NCBI GenBank assembly: GCA_964399535.1
Contig: CAYNRE010000055.1
Coordinates: 186,001 to 250,000 of the forward strand
DNA: 64,000 nucleotides
Source of the DNA: CAYNRE01 sp964399535
Lineage (GTDB): Bacteria > Planctomycetota > Planctomycetia > Pirellulales > CAYNRE01
Reading direction: 5' to 3'
Position numbers and translations under genes: made by a program. Positions 36,194 through 45,610 of this stretch are shown here, in pieces; position 1 is the first letter of the stretch, and each line of letters begins with the position of its first letter. The notes under the pieces were generated by a model. That model saw only the letters and a list, made by a program, of their open reading frames with translations, was not told the origin of the DNA and searched no databases.

Positions 36194-37986
36194 TGAGCCA
36201 CCTCGCGGCTACGGAAGAAGAAGTACGCCGCCACCAGGGCCGGCACCACGTAGGCCAGCGCCGTAATGGCCTGGGCGCTCAGGGTCTCGCTGGGGATATC
36301 GTATCCCTGGGCCACGTAGTCGACCCCGCTGAATACCCGAAAACGGGGCAACACATTGCCCACCGCGAACAAGACATAGCTGAAAACCTGATCGCCCAGC
36401 TTGGCTACGTCGCGCGTCAGGCCGGGGTCCAGTTCGGTCATGACGTTGGCCTGGGTCACCAGGCGGATCAGCGACTCGATCGGCCCCCCGCCGTAGGTGC
36501 GGCCAGCCGCCAGATCGAGAATGAATTTGGTGAAGAACCCTCCCAAGATCGTGGCGCCGGTCGCCAGCATCGCGACCGCTCCGTTGAGAAAGGTGCTGTA
36601 GAGCACGCCGATCGTGGTCACCAACACCATCTGCAGCCAGATGCCCAGATAACCCTTGACGAAGTTTTGCCAGAACGGAGCGTCGTTGGCTCGCAAGTAC
36701 AAATCGGCCTGGGCCATGCCGAAGTACTGGCCCGAATCCAGGCAGTTGACCTCGACGTCGATCTGGCCGTTGTTGACCAGGTCTTCCCAGAGATCGACCG
36801 GGTTGCCCTGGCGGTCGAGCAACTTGCGGGGAATGAAGTGCGTGTCGGCGTAGTATTCGCGGGCACCGAAGTACACGTCCTCGGTGGCCAGGCCGGTATC
36901 GGGGTTACGGAGCACGATGCTGCCATTGACCGGCCGGTCGATAATGCCCTTGTGGGTTCGAAAGACCTGAATGGTCAGCTCGAGCCGCAGGCCGCTACGA
37001 AAGGCCTGAGGGTCGAGATTGGAGAACCGCCAGATGGCGGCCGCCTGGGATCCGCCCTCGATGTACTGGCGGTAGGTCCATTCGTCGCCCACGTTGATGC
37101 CGGCACCGGCCTTGCCGGCGCGGTCGCGGAATCGCAAGAGACCATACTGGGGTACTCGGGCAGGCAGTTGGGGGGGGCCCACCTGGTACTCGGTTTCGCC
37201 ATCGCGATCCGATTCGACAGGGCTGAGTGCATGGTAATGGCCGCGCGCCGTCTCGATTCGCCCACGGCCATCGCGGTAGATAAAGACCGGATGTTTGTGC
37301 CCCTGGGCGGAGGAAGTTTCCCCCTGGCGGACGATCGGATTGTCGCTTCCGGCCTGGACCTCGACTTCTTCGAGGTCGGCCACTACCACGCGATGTTCGT
37401 GGTTCAGCCCCCGCAGCACGAACAGGTAGCTAATCAACCCGGTGACCACCAACAGCGCCGTGCCGGTCAGACAGAAACCCAGGATGCGGCCGAGCACGAT
37501 CTCGCCGGCCCTGACGGGCTTGGTGACGATGGTATGCAAGGTTTTCTGGGCGATATCGTTCGGCAGGCTGAACACGCTGAGAAACAGCGCCAGGAGCAGC
37601 ACCAGGTAGCCGGTAAAGCTCATTACGAAGGTCAGGTACAGCTCGATGACGTTCGTGGCCGAGGCATCGAGATACCAGCCGGCAAATAGCAGGATCACGA
37701 CGAAAACGGCAAAGGCCACGATCACCAGCCGGTGAATCGACTCCTTCACGGCCAGCCAGGCCAAGGCCGCGATCCGACGGGGCGACATTCGCAACAGGTC
37801 GCCGCAGGCGCCCAGTAGCGATCTGGTCAAACTCACGGCGCCCGTGATCGGCCCCAGCCGGATGGCGGCCACCAGGTAGCCCAGCACCAGCGCGGCGCCC
37901 GCGATCAGGGCCATCACCTGCCACCAGATGGTCCAGGCCGCGGGGAGCCACTGCGTCAGGGGGACCGGAATATTCTCGACAACCAT
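36190..37986 (-). CDS. ABC-2 type permease, large form with extracytoplasmic domain
   Basis: A 598-residue membrane protein. Helices near 16-42, 70-100 and 105-135 come first, then LPNDIAQKTLHTIVTKPVRAGEIVLGRILG (the cytoplasmic coupling stretch of ABC-2 permeases), a helix near 170-190, a long soluble loop of about 240 residues, and further helices near 440-480 and at the C-terminus (AITALAYVVPALVAAYFFF). The big loop is unusual for simple ABC-2 exporters and recalls Gld/Nos-type or cell-surface export systems. The ATPase gene lies 77 bases upstream on the same strand. Confidence 0.82.
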   Translation of the reverse strand: MVVENIPVPLTQWLPAAWTIWWQVMALIAGAALVLGYLVAAIRLGPITGAVSLTRSLLGACGDLLRMSPRRIAALAWLAVKESIHRLVIVAFAVFVVILLFAGWYLDASATNVIELYLTFVMSFTGYLVLLLALFLSVFSLPNDIAQKTLHTIVTKPVRAGEIVLGRILGFCLTGTALLVVTGLISYLFVLRGLNHEHRVVVADLEEVEVQAGSDNPIVRQGETSSAQGHKHPVFIYRDGRGRIETARGHYHALSPVESDRDGETEYQVGPPQLPARVPQYGLLRFRDRAGKAGAGINVGDEWTYRQYIEGGSQAAAIWRFSNLDPQAFRSGLRLELTIQVFRTHKGIIDRPVNGSIVLRNPDTGLATEDVYFGAREYYADTHFIPRKLLDRQGNPVDLWEDLVNNGQIDVEVNCLDSGQYFGMAQADLYLRANDAPFWQNFVKGYLGIWLQMVLVTTIGVLYSTFLNGAVAMLATGATILGGFFTKFILDLAAGRTYGGGPIESLIRLVTQANVMTELDPGLTRDVAKLGDQVFSYVLFAVGNVLPRFRVFSGVDYVAQGYDIPSETLSAQAITALAYVVPALVAAYFFFRSREVAQ

Positions 37987-38063
37987 GCCTGCTCAAACAC
38001 CTTGCCGAAGGGGAACCCGACGAAAGCTTGCGACGCGCGACGCCCTAAACGATGAGAAAGCGG

Positions 38064-38972
38064 TCAGTTGGCCGAGGCCGACCCGGAATCGCCGCCACCC
38101 ACCACGCGGCGGCCAGGCCGCGCTTCGCTGTCTTGCACGATGCCCAGAAACAGCTCTTCGAGCGTGGTCGTGGGGTGGTCCATGCGCTCGACCTTGGCCT
38201 GGTGCCGCTCGAGCAGACTCAGCAATTCCTGCTTGGCGGGCTCGCTCAGGCCCTCGATGCGCAGTTCGGTCACGTTCCGCAGCTTAAGCAGCGCGTCGAC
38301 CCGGCCCAATTCCTTCAGTTCGCCGTGATGCAAAATGGCGATTCGATCGCACACATCTTGCACGTCGGCCAGGAGGTGGCTGCACATCACGATCGTCTTG
38401 CCCTGCGCCTTGAGCCGAAGGATGAGGTTCTTCATCTCACGGGTGCCGATCGGATCGAGCCCGCTGGTCGGTTCATCGAGCAGGATCAGCTCCGGATCGT
38501 TGATGAGCGCCTGGGCCAGCCCGATGCGCCGCGTCATGCCCTTGGAGTACTCGCGCAGTTGACGACGGCGGGCCCCGGTCAGGCCGACCAGGTCGATCAA
38601 CTCCCGGGTGCGCTCTCGGCGCACCTTAGCCGACATGTTGAACAGCCGGCCGTAGAAATCCAGGGTCTCCTCGGCATTCAGGAAACGGTACAGGTACGAT
38701 TCCTCGGGTAGGTAGCCCAGCCGTTCGTTCTTGGCCACGTTCGTCGCGTCTTGTCCGAAGACCAGCGCCTGGCCACTGGTGGGAAACAGAAGCCCTAGTA
38801 GCAACTTCATCGTCGTGGTCTTGCCCGACCCGTTGGGGCCAAGCAGGCCGAAGATTTCACCGCGGCGAACCTCGAGGTCGAGCGCCTTCAGGGCCCGCAC
38901 CTTCTGGCGGCCCCAGAAATCGCGATACACCTTGGACAGGTTCCGGGTTTCGACTACGACCTCTGAGTCCAT
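38064..38972 (-). CDS. ABC-2 type transporter ATP-binding protein
   Basis: A 302-residue ABC ATPase with Walker A GPNGSGKTTTMKLLLG, Q-loop region LGYLPEESYLYRFL, signature YSKGMTRRIGLAQALI, Walker B LILLDEPTSGLDP and switch His MCSHLLADV. The C-terminal 70 residues form the regulatory extension of export ATPases. A purine-rich AAAGGGG precedes the ATG. It is the first gene of a three-gene operon with the permease (36190) and the partner protein (34622). Confidence 0.92.
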   Translation of the reverse strand: MDSEVVVETRNLSKVYRDFWGRQKVRALKALDLEVRRGEIFGLLGPNGSGKTTTMKLLLGLLFPTSGQALVFGQDATNVAKNERLGYLPEESYLYRFLNAEETLDFYGRLFNMSAKVRRERTRELIDLVGLTGARRRQLREYSKGMTRRIGLAQALINDPELILLDEPTSGLDPIGTREMKNLILRLKAQGKTIVMCSHLLADVQDVCDRIAILHHGELKELGRVDALLKLRNVTELRIEGLSEPAKQELLSLLERHQAKVERMDHPTTTLEELFLGIVQDSEARPGRRVVGGGDSGSASAN

Positions 38973-39463
38973 CGGACCCCTTTCCCCCTAAAGTGTGCGC
39001 GTTACGGCTGGGCGGCAGTTTTGGTACCCGACCTCGCGGCGACGGGCAGCTGGTACCCCGCGGGGCGCCAGCCTGCCAGAGCGGGTCGGGTCCACCCCCT
39101 GTGCCCGGCGGATGCGACTGCTCGCGCATCAACCCCCAGGGCATCGGCCAGGAGCTAGTACGCCAAAATACCCCCGACGGTTCGCGCATCCCCTATTGGC
39201 CGTAACTGGTTACGGCACGATGCGCCGATTGGTAACCGCAGCGCAAACTGTCATAATAGCCCCTCGTGCAGACCTTGCAACTAAGCCGGCGCGATCCCGC
39301 TTCAGGGGACCAGCGCCGGAACCCGAGCGAAATCTGGTCGAAGTCGCCCGGGCGGGCTTTGCAATGTGGCTCGCCGTGGGTTAAACTGCCGGGCTCGCTA
39401 GGAAGTAAATCTCTCTTTTTTTTCACGCGTGCTTTACGGCACGGATCGCAGGCCAGGTGCGTC
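38973..39463. other. Divergent intergenic region with rpsR leader
   Basis: A stretch of 491 bases between the ABC operon (leftward) and rpsR (rightward). It contains the candidate rpsR promoter at 39229 and a leader of about 200 bases rich in T/C before the ATG (eight T around 39416-39423). The left half is GC-rich with no recognisable feature. Confidence 0.4.
39229..39257 (+). promoter_or_regulatory. Putative sigma70-type promoter of rpsR
   Basis: TTGGTA (39229-39234), 17-base spacer, CATAAT (39252-39257): four of six and five of six matches. It would start a transcript near 39264 and leave a 200-base leader before the S18 gene. Confidence 0.42.
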
Positions 39464-39712
39464 ATGGGCAAGAAGCGGAGCAAAACCAGCACCCGCACGA
39501 AGAAGAAGGATCCTGTCTTTATCGACGGGAAGCGTCCGCGGCCGATGTACGTGGACTACCGCGACCTGGAGCTGCTTTCCAAAATGGTCAGCCGCCATGG
39601 CCGGATCGTCGGCCGCCGCAAGAGCGGCTGCACCGCCGTGAGCCAGCACGCTGTATCCGAGGCGATCAAGCGGGCCCGTTTCATGGCCCTGCTGCCTTAC
39701 GTGGCCGAGTAG
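39464..39712 (+). CDS. rpsR: 30S ribosomal protein bS18
   Basis: An 82-residue bS18. After a Lys/Thr/Arg-rich start (MGKKRSKTSTRTKKKDP) the fold is clear: VDYRDLELLSKMVSRHGRIV, then GRRKSGCTAVSQHAVSEAIK and RARFMALLPYV, aligning with the E. coli C-terminal AIKRARYLSLLPY. It binds next to bS6 in the platform of the small subunit. In most bacteria it sits in an rpsF-ssb-rpsR-rplI operon; here no ribosomal gene is adjacent, so it has its own leader and probably its own promoter. A second S18 copy elsewhere cannot be excluded. Confidence 0.88.
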   Translation: MGKKRSKTSTRTKKKDPVFIDGKRPRPMYVDYRDLELLSKMVSRHGRIVGRRKSGCTAVSQHAVSEAIKRARFMALLPYVAE

Positions 39713-40134
39713 CCGCGCGGGGTCTTGAGAGCGCGGCCAACCCGGCTGCGGTGGGCCGCAAAACGGCGCGTACGTTACGCCCGAAACCTCTTGGTCCTAC
39801 CCGCCTCGAGCTTGGTCCTGCCCGCTTTCTTTGCGCCAGGCCGTCAGACGCCTGCCTAGCCACTCGGGCAAATCGACGCCCCGGGCAGGTTTTCCAACGG
39901 CGTTGACCTGGTTTGCTTTTTCGATGCTTGACACCCCCCCAGGCGGCGTTACGATCTTTGTGTTGAAATTGATACTGGGTCTCATTTTCAATTGTTTGCC
40001 GTCTGCGATCGGTTCGCTGGTCGCTGGCGACTGGTTTGCCCTCTGGCAGTGATTCGTGTGCCGGTTGGCGGTCTCTCCAGAGGCCCGACGCGGATCACCA
40101 AGCACCCCCGAGCCATTCACCGCGGTGAGCCAAG
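39713..40134. other. Intergenic region and leader of the DUF1559 gene
   Basis: A stretch of 422 bases. The left part (39713-39900) follows rpsR and has no T-run terminator. The right part carries the promoter at 39928-39955 and a leader of about 170 bases with a CTCTGG/CCAGAG pairing (40039-40081) and a CACCGCGGTG palindrome at 40118-40127 just before the ATG. Confidence 0.4.
39928..39955 (+). promoter_or_regulatory. Putative sigma70-type promoter of the DUF1559 gene
   Basis: TTGACA (39928-39933), 16-base spacer, TACGAT (39950-39955): perfect -35 and four of six for the -10. The first seven spacer bases are all C, the same TTGACACCCCCC string found at 19203. Confidence 0.5.
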
Positions 40135-41193
40135 ATGCCGAGATTCCGCGCCCGTAACGGTTTCACCCTTGTCGAACTTTTGGTCGTGATTGCGATCATT
40201 GGCATTCTAATCGCGCTGCTCTTGCCGGCGGTGCAGGCCGCGCGCGAAGCGGCGCGGCGCAGCCAATGTAAGAATAACCTGCGCCAGATCGGCCTGGCGC
40301 TGCACAACTATCAATCGGCCCTGGGGGTGTTCCCGCCCAGCTACTGCACCGTCTTTCCGATACCAGCCAACCCCTCCGACCGGCCATCGGGCGGGAACTT
40401 TTCGCCCCAGGCGCGCCTTCTGCCGTATCTGGAGCAGGGCGGTATTTATGCCGGCATCGATTTCACCCGCGGTTACGACCAGAACCAGACCCTTGCCAGC
40501 GGTGAATCGATTCGGCCGCTACGGGTGAGCACCTTGCTTTGCCCGACGGAGTTAAACGACCAGCCGCGCCGCGATCCTGGGCCGGCGCCCAGCGACCATC
40601 CGCACAACTACGGCGCCAACTGCGGAATTTGGATGGTGTACGACCCGGTGACGAATCGAGGAGGGCCGGGCGTGTTTTATCCGAACTCGAAGGTCGGGCC
40701 GCAGCACATCACCGACGGGCTGAGCAACACCCTGGGCTTTGCCGAGGTGAAGGCGTTTACTCCCTACTTTCGCAATGCGGCCAACGCCACCGAGGTGCTG
40801 CCGATACTACCCAGCGAGCTTTGCGCCCTGGGGGGCGAAGCCAAAATGAACCCCACCAACATTCACAAAAATAGCGGCCACACCGAGTGGGTCGACGGGC
40901 GGGTGCATCAATGCGGATTTACGGCGCTGTTCACGCCAAACTTCCGCGTGCCGTGCGTGAACTCCGGTACCGAGTTCGACGTGGATTGGAACAACCAGCA
41001 AGAGGGCAAGTCGCACCTGGTAACCACCTACGCCGCCGTCACTTCGCGCAGCTTTCATCCGGGAGTGGTGAGCGTGATGCTCATGGATGGTTCCGCCCGG
41101 GTGATCGCCAACAATATCGAGTTGGCCGTGTGGCGGGCCCTGGCAACCCGCAACGGCGGCGAGCCCACGGCAGCCGACGGCCTGGCCGACTGA
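40135..41193 (+). CDS. DUF1559 type II pseudopilin-like protein
   Basis: A 352-residue protein with a prepilin cleavage motif near the N-terminus: RNGFTLVELLVVIAIIGILI, with Phe at +1 and Glu at +5 as in type IV pilin and GspG-like proteins. LLPAVQAAREAARRSQCKNN follows, which is the DUF1559 hallmark. The C-terminus has the H-x9-DG motif of the family (FHPGVVSVMLMDGS). Planctomycetes encode many such paralogues, thought to be surface pilin-like proteins. GGTGAG precedes the ATG, and a strong promoter candidate lies about 180 bases upstream. Confidence 0.93.
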   Translation: MPRFRARNGFTLVELLVVIAIIGILIALLLPAVQAAREAARRSQCKNNLRQIGLALHNYQSALGVFPPSYCTVFPIPANPSDRPSGGNFSPQARLLPYLEQGGIYAGIDFTRGYDQNQTLASGESIRPLRVSTLLCPTELNDQPRRDPGPAPSDHPHNYGANCGIWMVYDPVTNRGGPGVFYPNSKVGPQHITDGLSNTLGFAEVKAFTPYFRNAANATEVLPILPSELCALGGEAKMNPTNIHKNSGHTEWVDGRVHQCGFTALFTPNFRVPCVNSGTEFDVDWNNQQEGKSHLVTTYAAVTSRSFHPGVVSVMLMDGSARVIANNIELAVWRALATRNGGEPTAADGLAD

Positions 41194-41209
41194 TTCCGGG
41201 CCTAAGGCG

Positions 41210-42367
41210 CTAGCGCCAATCCAGACCTTCTGGCAGGCGGTTGAGGTTCTCCGCCCCGAGGGCCCTCACCACCACCATGTCTTCGACCCGCACGCCCCCC
41301 ACGGCTCGGCAATAAAGCCCGGGCTCGATCGTCAGTACGTCGCCCGCCACCAGGGGCGGCCCGGCCCGGTCCAGCAGCGGTGGCTCGTGCACTTCGAGCC
41401 CCACCCCGTGCCCGGTGCCGTGGACCATGCTGGTCCACTCGGGCGGATCATCTGGTCCCGGCAGGCCCGAGTGATAACCGGCTGCCCGTATGACGTCGAT
41501 CGCGGCCTGGTGCACGGCCTCTCCGCTGACGCCGGCCCGGGTGGCCGCGATGGCGGCTTGTTTGGCCTCGAGCACCGCGCGGTGCATTGCGGCCACGACC
41601 GGGGGAATTTCGCCGTGGACCACGGTGCGGGTGCAGTCGCCGTTGTAAAGGGTTTGCCGATTGCGGGGAAAAACGTCGATGATGATCGGTTGCCCGGTAA
41701 ACAGCGGGCCGCAACCGGCATCGTGACAGTCGGCCCCGGCTGGTCCACCGCTGACGATGGCCCTGGGGTTCAGGTAGCCGCGCTCCAGGAGCCACACGTC
41801 GATCATTCCGCGCAGTCGCTCGGAGGTGAGCGGTTTCCCTTCGTGGAGCAATTGGCCAGCGCGGTCTCGCTCGGCTCGGGCGACGGTGCGGCAGGCCATT
41901 TCCAGCGCGTCTTCCGTGTCGTGCTGGGCTTGCCGCAGCCAGGCAATTTCTTGTTCGTCCTTGGCGCGGCGCTCCGCGACCCCCCAGTCCGGGTCGAAGA
42001 CCGTCTCCAGACCGCGCTGCCTGAGTTGCTCGGCAAAGAGCATCGGCAGCGACCGATCGACCACCACGCGCCGCGCGCCGGAGCGTACGAGTAGCTCGGC
42101 GGCTGCCTGGGCCGTGGCCGTTTCGCGATCGCCCGAGAGTCCGCCGGGTGGGGGAAAACTTGCCGGACAGGCCACGTGATTGGCGCGGGCGGTCTGCCGA
42201 GCGCGGTCCAGCTCGATATCGCGCACGATCAGGGTCCGCTCCGCGCCGCCGGCCGAGGGAATCTCGACCAGTGCGGCCGGGTCGCCGACCAGAAAACGAA
42301 CCTGATGATAGAGCGCCGCATTCAAGGCGGGCACGCCGGCCATGAGCCGAGCCACTGGATCACTCAT
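41210..42367 (-). CDS. M24 family Xaa-Pro aminopeptidase
   Basis: A 385-residue pita-bread metallopeptidase. After a creatinase-like N-terminal domain (1-150), the five metal ligands are visible: Asp in IIIDVFPRN, Asp in YNGDCTRTVV, His in HGTGHGVGLEVHE, Glu in LTIEPGLYC and Glu in VRVEDMVVV. It should release N-terminal residues before proline. The ATG at 42367 is supported by AAGGA nine bases upstream; the open frame extends much further into the next gene. The S9 peptidase gene ends 13 bases upstream, so the two peptidases are probably cotranscribed. Confidence 0.9.
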   Translation of the reverse strand: MSDPVARLMAGVPALNAALYHQVRFLVGDPAALVEIPSAGGAERTLIVRDIELDRARQTARANHVACPASFPPPGGLSGDRETATAQAAAELLVRSGARRVVVDRSLPMLFAEQLRQRGLETVFDPDWGVAERRAKDEQEIAWLRQAQHDTEDALEMACRTVARAERDRAGQLLHEGKPLTSERLRGMIDVWLLERGYLNPRAIVSGGPAGADCHDAGCGPLFTGQPIIIDVFPRNRQTLYNGDCTRTVVHGEIPPVVAAMHRAVLEAKQAAIAATRAGVSGEAVHQAAIDVIRAAGYHSGLPGPDDPPEWTSMVHGTGHGVGLEVHEPPLLDRAGPPLVAGDVLTIEPGLYCRAVGGVRVEDMVVVRALGAENLNRLPEGLDWR

Positions 42368-42380
42368 CGCCAAGGTTCCT

Positions 42381-44642
42381 TCAAGGCTGCTCTGGCAGAA
42401 GCGTGCGACGGAAGAAGGTGACGATGCGGTCGTACAACAGCCGCGTGGTCGCCGGGTCGCCGATGACATGCGTCTGACCGGCCAGAGGGAGAAACTCATG
42501 CTCGATTTCCGAGCGGAACAATGTTTCGCTGAGCAATAGCCCATGTCGAAAAAACACGTTGTCGTCGGCGGTGCCGTGCACAATGAGCAGCGGGCGACGG
42601 AGTTGGCCCGCGTAGGTTACCAGGCTGCTGCGTTCGTAAGCGGCCGAATCTTCGGCGGGCAAGCCGAGGTAGCGCTCGGTGTAATGGGTATCGTAGTCGC
42701 GCCAGTCGCAAACCGGCGCTCCGGCCACGCCCGCGCGAAACACCTCGGGATGCCGCATGACTGCCATGGCGGCCAAATACCCGCCGAACGACCAGCCCAG
42801 CGCGCCGACGCGTTTCGGGTCGAGCTCGGGGTGCAGGGAGCACAGGCTTTGCAGTCCCCGGACCGTGTCGGCCAGGGCTGGCCCCGCCAGGTCGGCCCGC
42901 ACGGATCGCTCCCAGGCACGGCCCCGGCCGGCGGTGCCGCGGCCATCGACTGAAACGACACAGAATCCCTCTTCAGCCAAGGCCTGAGCCAAGAGATAAC
43001 GTTGCGCGTTGCCGCCGACCATTTGGCTGCCGGGACCACCGTAAACGTGAACCAGCACCGGGTAGTGTCGCTTCGAATCGAACGTCGAGGGGCGGACGAT
43101 CGAGGCCGAAAAACTCGGTTCGGTCGAAGTTTCGACCCAGGCGACGCGCGGCGCAACCCGAGGCGGCTCGATCGCCGACTCGAGCGCGCCAAACGGCTCG
43201 CCTAGTTGCCCGGCCGAGTGCCGAAAGACCGTCCAGGTGGGCGCCCCTTGTCGCGGTGATTGCTGTACCACGACCGAGTCGCCGCCGCGGGCGAAGGTGG
43301 CGCCTAGCTCGCCCACGCCGTCCGGGGAAGGCATCCACACGGCCGGATCGCCATCGAGCGATCGCGAAACCAGTTCGGTATCCAACCCATTGCGGGTCAC
43401 CACCGCCCACACGCGCCGCTGGGCCGAGTCGAGGTGGGCCAAGCGGACCAAGCGAGCGCCGGGAAACTCGAGGGGGCGAAGCAAGGCCCCCTGCGGATCG
43501 CGCAGCTCGAGCCGCCAGGCGCCCTCGCGCTCGGTGGCCCAGACAAACCCGCTACCGTCGTCCAGCCACCAAGGGCACTCGGGTACCAGGTTGAGCCAGT
43601 CGGGGTCGTGTTCGCGGAGCAGCTCGCGGGTTTCTCCGGTGGCGGGGTCGCCGGCGAGAACGACCAGTTCGTGCTGCGGGCGATCCTCGACAACCAAGGT
43701 CAACGGAGACCCAGGCTTCCAATGCACCGAGGCCAGGTAGGGAAACTTTGCGCGATCCCACTCGATCCACACCGTGGGTCCGCCGCCACGGTCGATCACG
43801 CCGAGCCGCACCTGGGCATTGGCACCCCCGGCTCGCGGGTACCGACTTTGGCGCGGGGCCTGCTCGGGCCGCAGTGGATCCAGGAGCGAAAGCAGTTCGA
43901 CGGCGCTTTCGTCGGTTTGCTGATAAACGAGCTGTCGGCTATCGGGCGACCACCAACAACCGTGCATGCGGGCCATTTCTTCCTGGGCAATGAACTCGGC
44001 TAGTCCGTGGGTGAGCGTGGCGCTCGCTGAATCGGTCAGTCTGGTCGTCGCCTTGCTATCGAAGTGGTAAACGTACAAGTCGCCCTCGCGCACGAAGGCT
44101 AGCCAGGCTCCGTCGGGCGACAAGCGGGGGTCAACAGGCGCTCCGTCTCCCAGTTGCAGCTCACTCACCAACCGGCTCCTGGTGTCGATGCGAAACAGTC
44201 GCTCGCCCAGGGGCACCAGCAGCCAGCGACCATCCTGGCTGGGTTTCAGCGAAGTAATGCCCCGGGCGGTTTGTCGGAGTCGTTCCCGCCGGGCGGCTTC
44301 CTCGGGGGTGATCTGCTCGGCTTGCCCCGACAGTAGCTCGGCGGCCGTTGTCCAGGCTTGGTTCGAGCGCGTTGTCGGGTCCCAGCAATAAAGCGCCTGG
44401 TCGCGGCTGCGTGGTCCCGATCGCAGGTAGAAAACCCGTCCGTCGTCGGCCACGTGGATGGCGGTGGGCTGCCCGGCCCGAAAGCGCTGGGTCGCCGCGT
44501 ATTGCTCCAACATGGTTTCGGCGTGGGCGCGCGCGGCAACAAGTTGGCCCAGCGCCAGAATCAGCGCCGCGCACACACTCGAGCGATGCCGCGCGGGTTC
44601 GACGCCCCACCCGCCGGGGTAGCTGGAAACGACCCTTTTCAT
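42381..44642 (-). CDS. Secreted S9 prolyl oligopeptidase (DPP IV-type)
   Basis: A 753-residue serine peptidase with a signal peptide (RSSVCAALILALGQLVAARA, to about 40), a beta-propeller domain (about 60-500) with DPPIV-N features such as SPDGAWLAFVREGDLYVYHF and WWSPDSRQLVYQQTDE, and a C-terminal alpha/beta-hydrolase. The catalytic triad is Ser in LGWSFGGYLAAM (about 620), Asp in VHGTADDNVFF (about 690) and His in AGQTHVIGD (about 720). It removes X-Pro dipeptides outside the cytoplasm; the resulting peptides suit the Xaa-Pro aminopeptidase encoded 13 bases downstream. Confidence 0.92.
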   Translation of the reverse strand: MKRVVSSYPGGWGVEPARHRSSVCAALILALGQLVAARAHAETMLEQYAATQRFRAGQPTAIHVADDGRVFYLRSGPRSRDQALYCWDPTTRSNQAWTTAAELLSGQAEQITPEEAARRERLRQTARGITSLKPSQDGRWLLVPLGERLFRIDTRSRLVSELQLGDGAPVDPRLSPDGAWLAFVREGDLYVYHFDSKATTRLTDSASATLTHGLAEFIAQEEMARMHGCWWSPDSRQLVYQQTDESAVELLSLLDPLRPEQAPRQSRYPRAGGANAQVRLGVIDRGGGPTVWIEWDRAKFPYLASVHWKPGSPLTLVVEDRPQHELVVLAGDPATGETRELLREHDPDWLNLVPECPWWLDDGSGFVWATEREGAWRLELRDPQGALLRPLEFPGARLVRLAHLDSAQRRVWAVVTRNGLDTELVSRSLDGDPAVWMPSPDGVGELGATFARGGDSVVVQQSPRQGAPTWTVFRHSAGQLGEPFGALESAIEPPRVAPRVAWVETSTEPSFSASIVRPSTFDSKRHYPVLVHVYGGPGSQMVGGNAQRYLLAQALAEEGFCVVSVDGRGTAGRGRAWERSVRADLAGPALADTVRGLQSLCSLHPELDPKRVGALGWSFGGYLAAMAVMRHPEVFRAGVAGAPVCDWRDYDTHYTERYLGLPAEDSAAYERSSLVTYAGQLRRPLLIVHGTADDNVFFRHGLLLSETLFRSEIEHEFLPLAGQTHVIGDPATTRLLYDRIVTFFRRTLLPEQP

Positions 44643-44845
44643 ACCCCTCCGCTAGCGCCCGGTAGGCGACGAACAGGAAACGCTTAGGAGTCGATACCGG
44701 GCAGGCAGTATAACGCAGCCGCCGCCGGCGCGCGGAACCCTGACGCGGCCAGGCCGGCGATGCCAGAGCGCACGCCGGCGCGCGGAGCTTCGCGCGGTAC
44801 TTGGCAAGACCGGCGTTTGCCACGCAGGCAGTCGTCGAGGGGTTG

Positions 44846-45610
44846 CTAGACCACCTCGGCGGTCTCGAACGTGCGGTCGCCGGGCGCTGGCGCTTCCGAG
44901 GGTTGAATGGTGCCCGCAAGGGCCATCTGGCGGAGCGACAGATCGGCCTGAGCGCCGAATCGCAGCCCGCGCCGTCCGGCCTCCCGAGACACGCTGAAGC
45001 GAGCTGGCGCGTCCGCGCCCCAACGAATCAGCCGGCCCAGGTCTTCGAATCCCAGGCGATGGCAGGCCCTCAGCGAACTGAGATTGGTCCAGTCGACCAG
45101 GGCCACCAACTGCTCGATTCCTTCAACCCGAAGTTGAGTAAAAGCCAGGGCGATGCCGGCGCCATAGAGCTTGCGGCCGCGATATTCAGGTCGGGTGTAG
45201 GCCTTGTACATGTAGGCCGTGCGGTTGGGAAGCGAAAGCGGGATGCCCCCACAGTGTTCGGGCTCGATCGAATCGATGGCGTACCAACTGTAGCTAGCCA
45301 GCGTTCCGTCGTGCCAGGCTCCGAAGCAACGATCGAGTCCCGTGGCGGCTCGCTGGGCGAAGTGGTGTGACAGTTCGAGTTCGGGTTCTCGGGCCAGGTG
45401 GAGTAACTCGGCCGACGACAACCAGGCAAACTCGAAAGCGGGGTCGCAGGCGTTCGGGCGGGAAGCAAGATGGCCGGCCTCGAGCAGGAGTATTTGGTTG
45501 ACTTCCACACCGAGCCAGCGATGCAGCATCCGCCGACCGAGGCGCGTAATCGCCGCGGCCGCGCCGTGGCGCTGGGCACTACGGGCAAGGTTCTTGCAGG
45601 CGGAAAACAT
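44846..45610 (-). CDS. GNAT family N-acetyltransferase-like protein
   Basis: A 254-residue protein. The region YMYKAYTRPEYRGRKLYGAG (about 133-152) holds the acetyl-CoA loop of GNAT enzymes (R-x-x-G-x-G/A type), followed by ALVDWTNLSSLRACHRLGFE, the usual final strand and helix. The N-terminal 60 residues are basic and helical. Similar planctomycete proteins are annotated as acetyltransferases of unknown substrate. It lies alone, with the S9 peptidase gene 203 bases downstream. Confidence 0.77.
   Translation of the reverse strand: MFSACKNLARSAQRHGAAAAITRLGRRMLHRWLGVEVNQILLLEAGHLASRPNACDPAFEFAWLSSAELLHLAREPELELSHHFAQRAATGLDRCFGAWHDGTLASYSWYAIDSIEPEHCGGIPLSLPNRTAYMYKAYTRPEYRGRKLYGAGIALAFTQLRVEGIEQLVALVDWTNLSSLRACHRLGFEDLGRLIRWGADAPARFSVSREAGRRGLRFGAQADLSLRQMALAGTIQPSEAPAPGDRTFETAEVV

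Noticed and set aside
34796..37689. Long plus-strand frames of 466 and 498 residues
   Set aside because: Antisense to the ABC partner and permease genes; His/Gln/Gly-rich composition typical of shadows.
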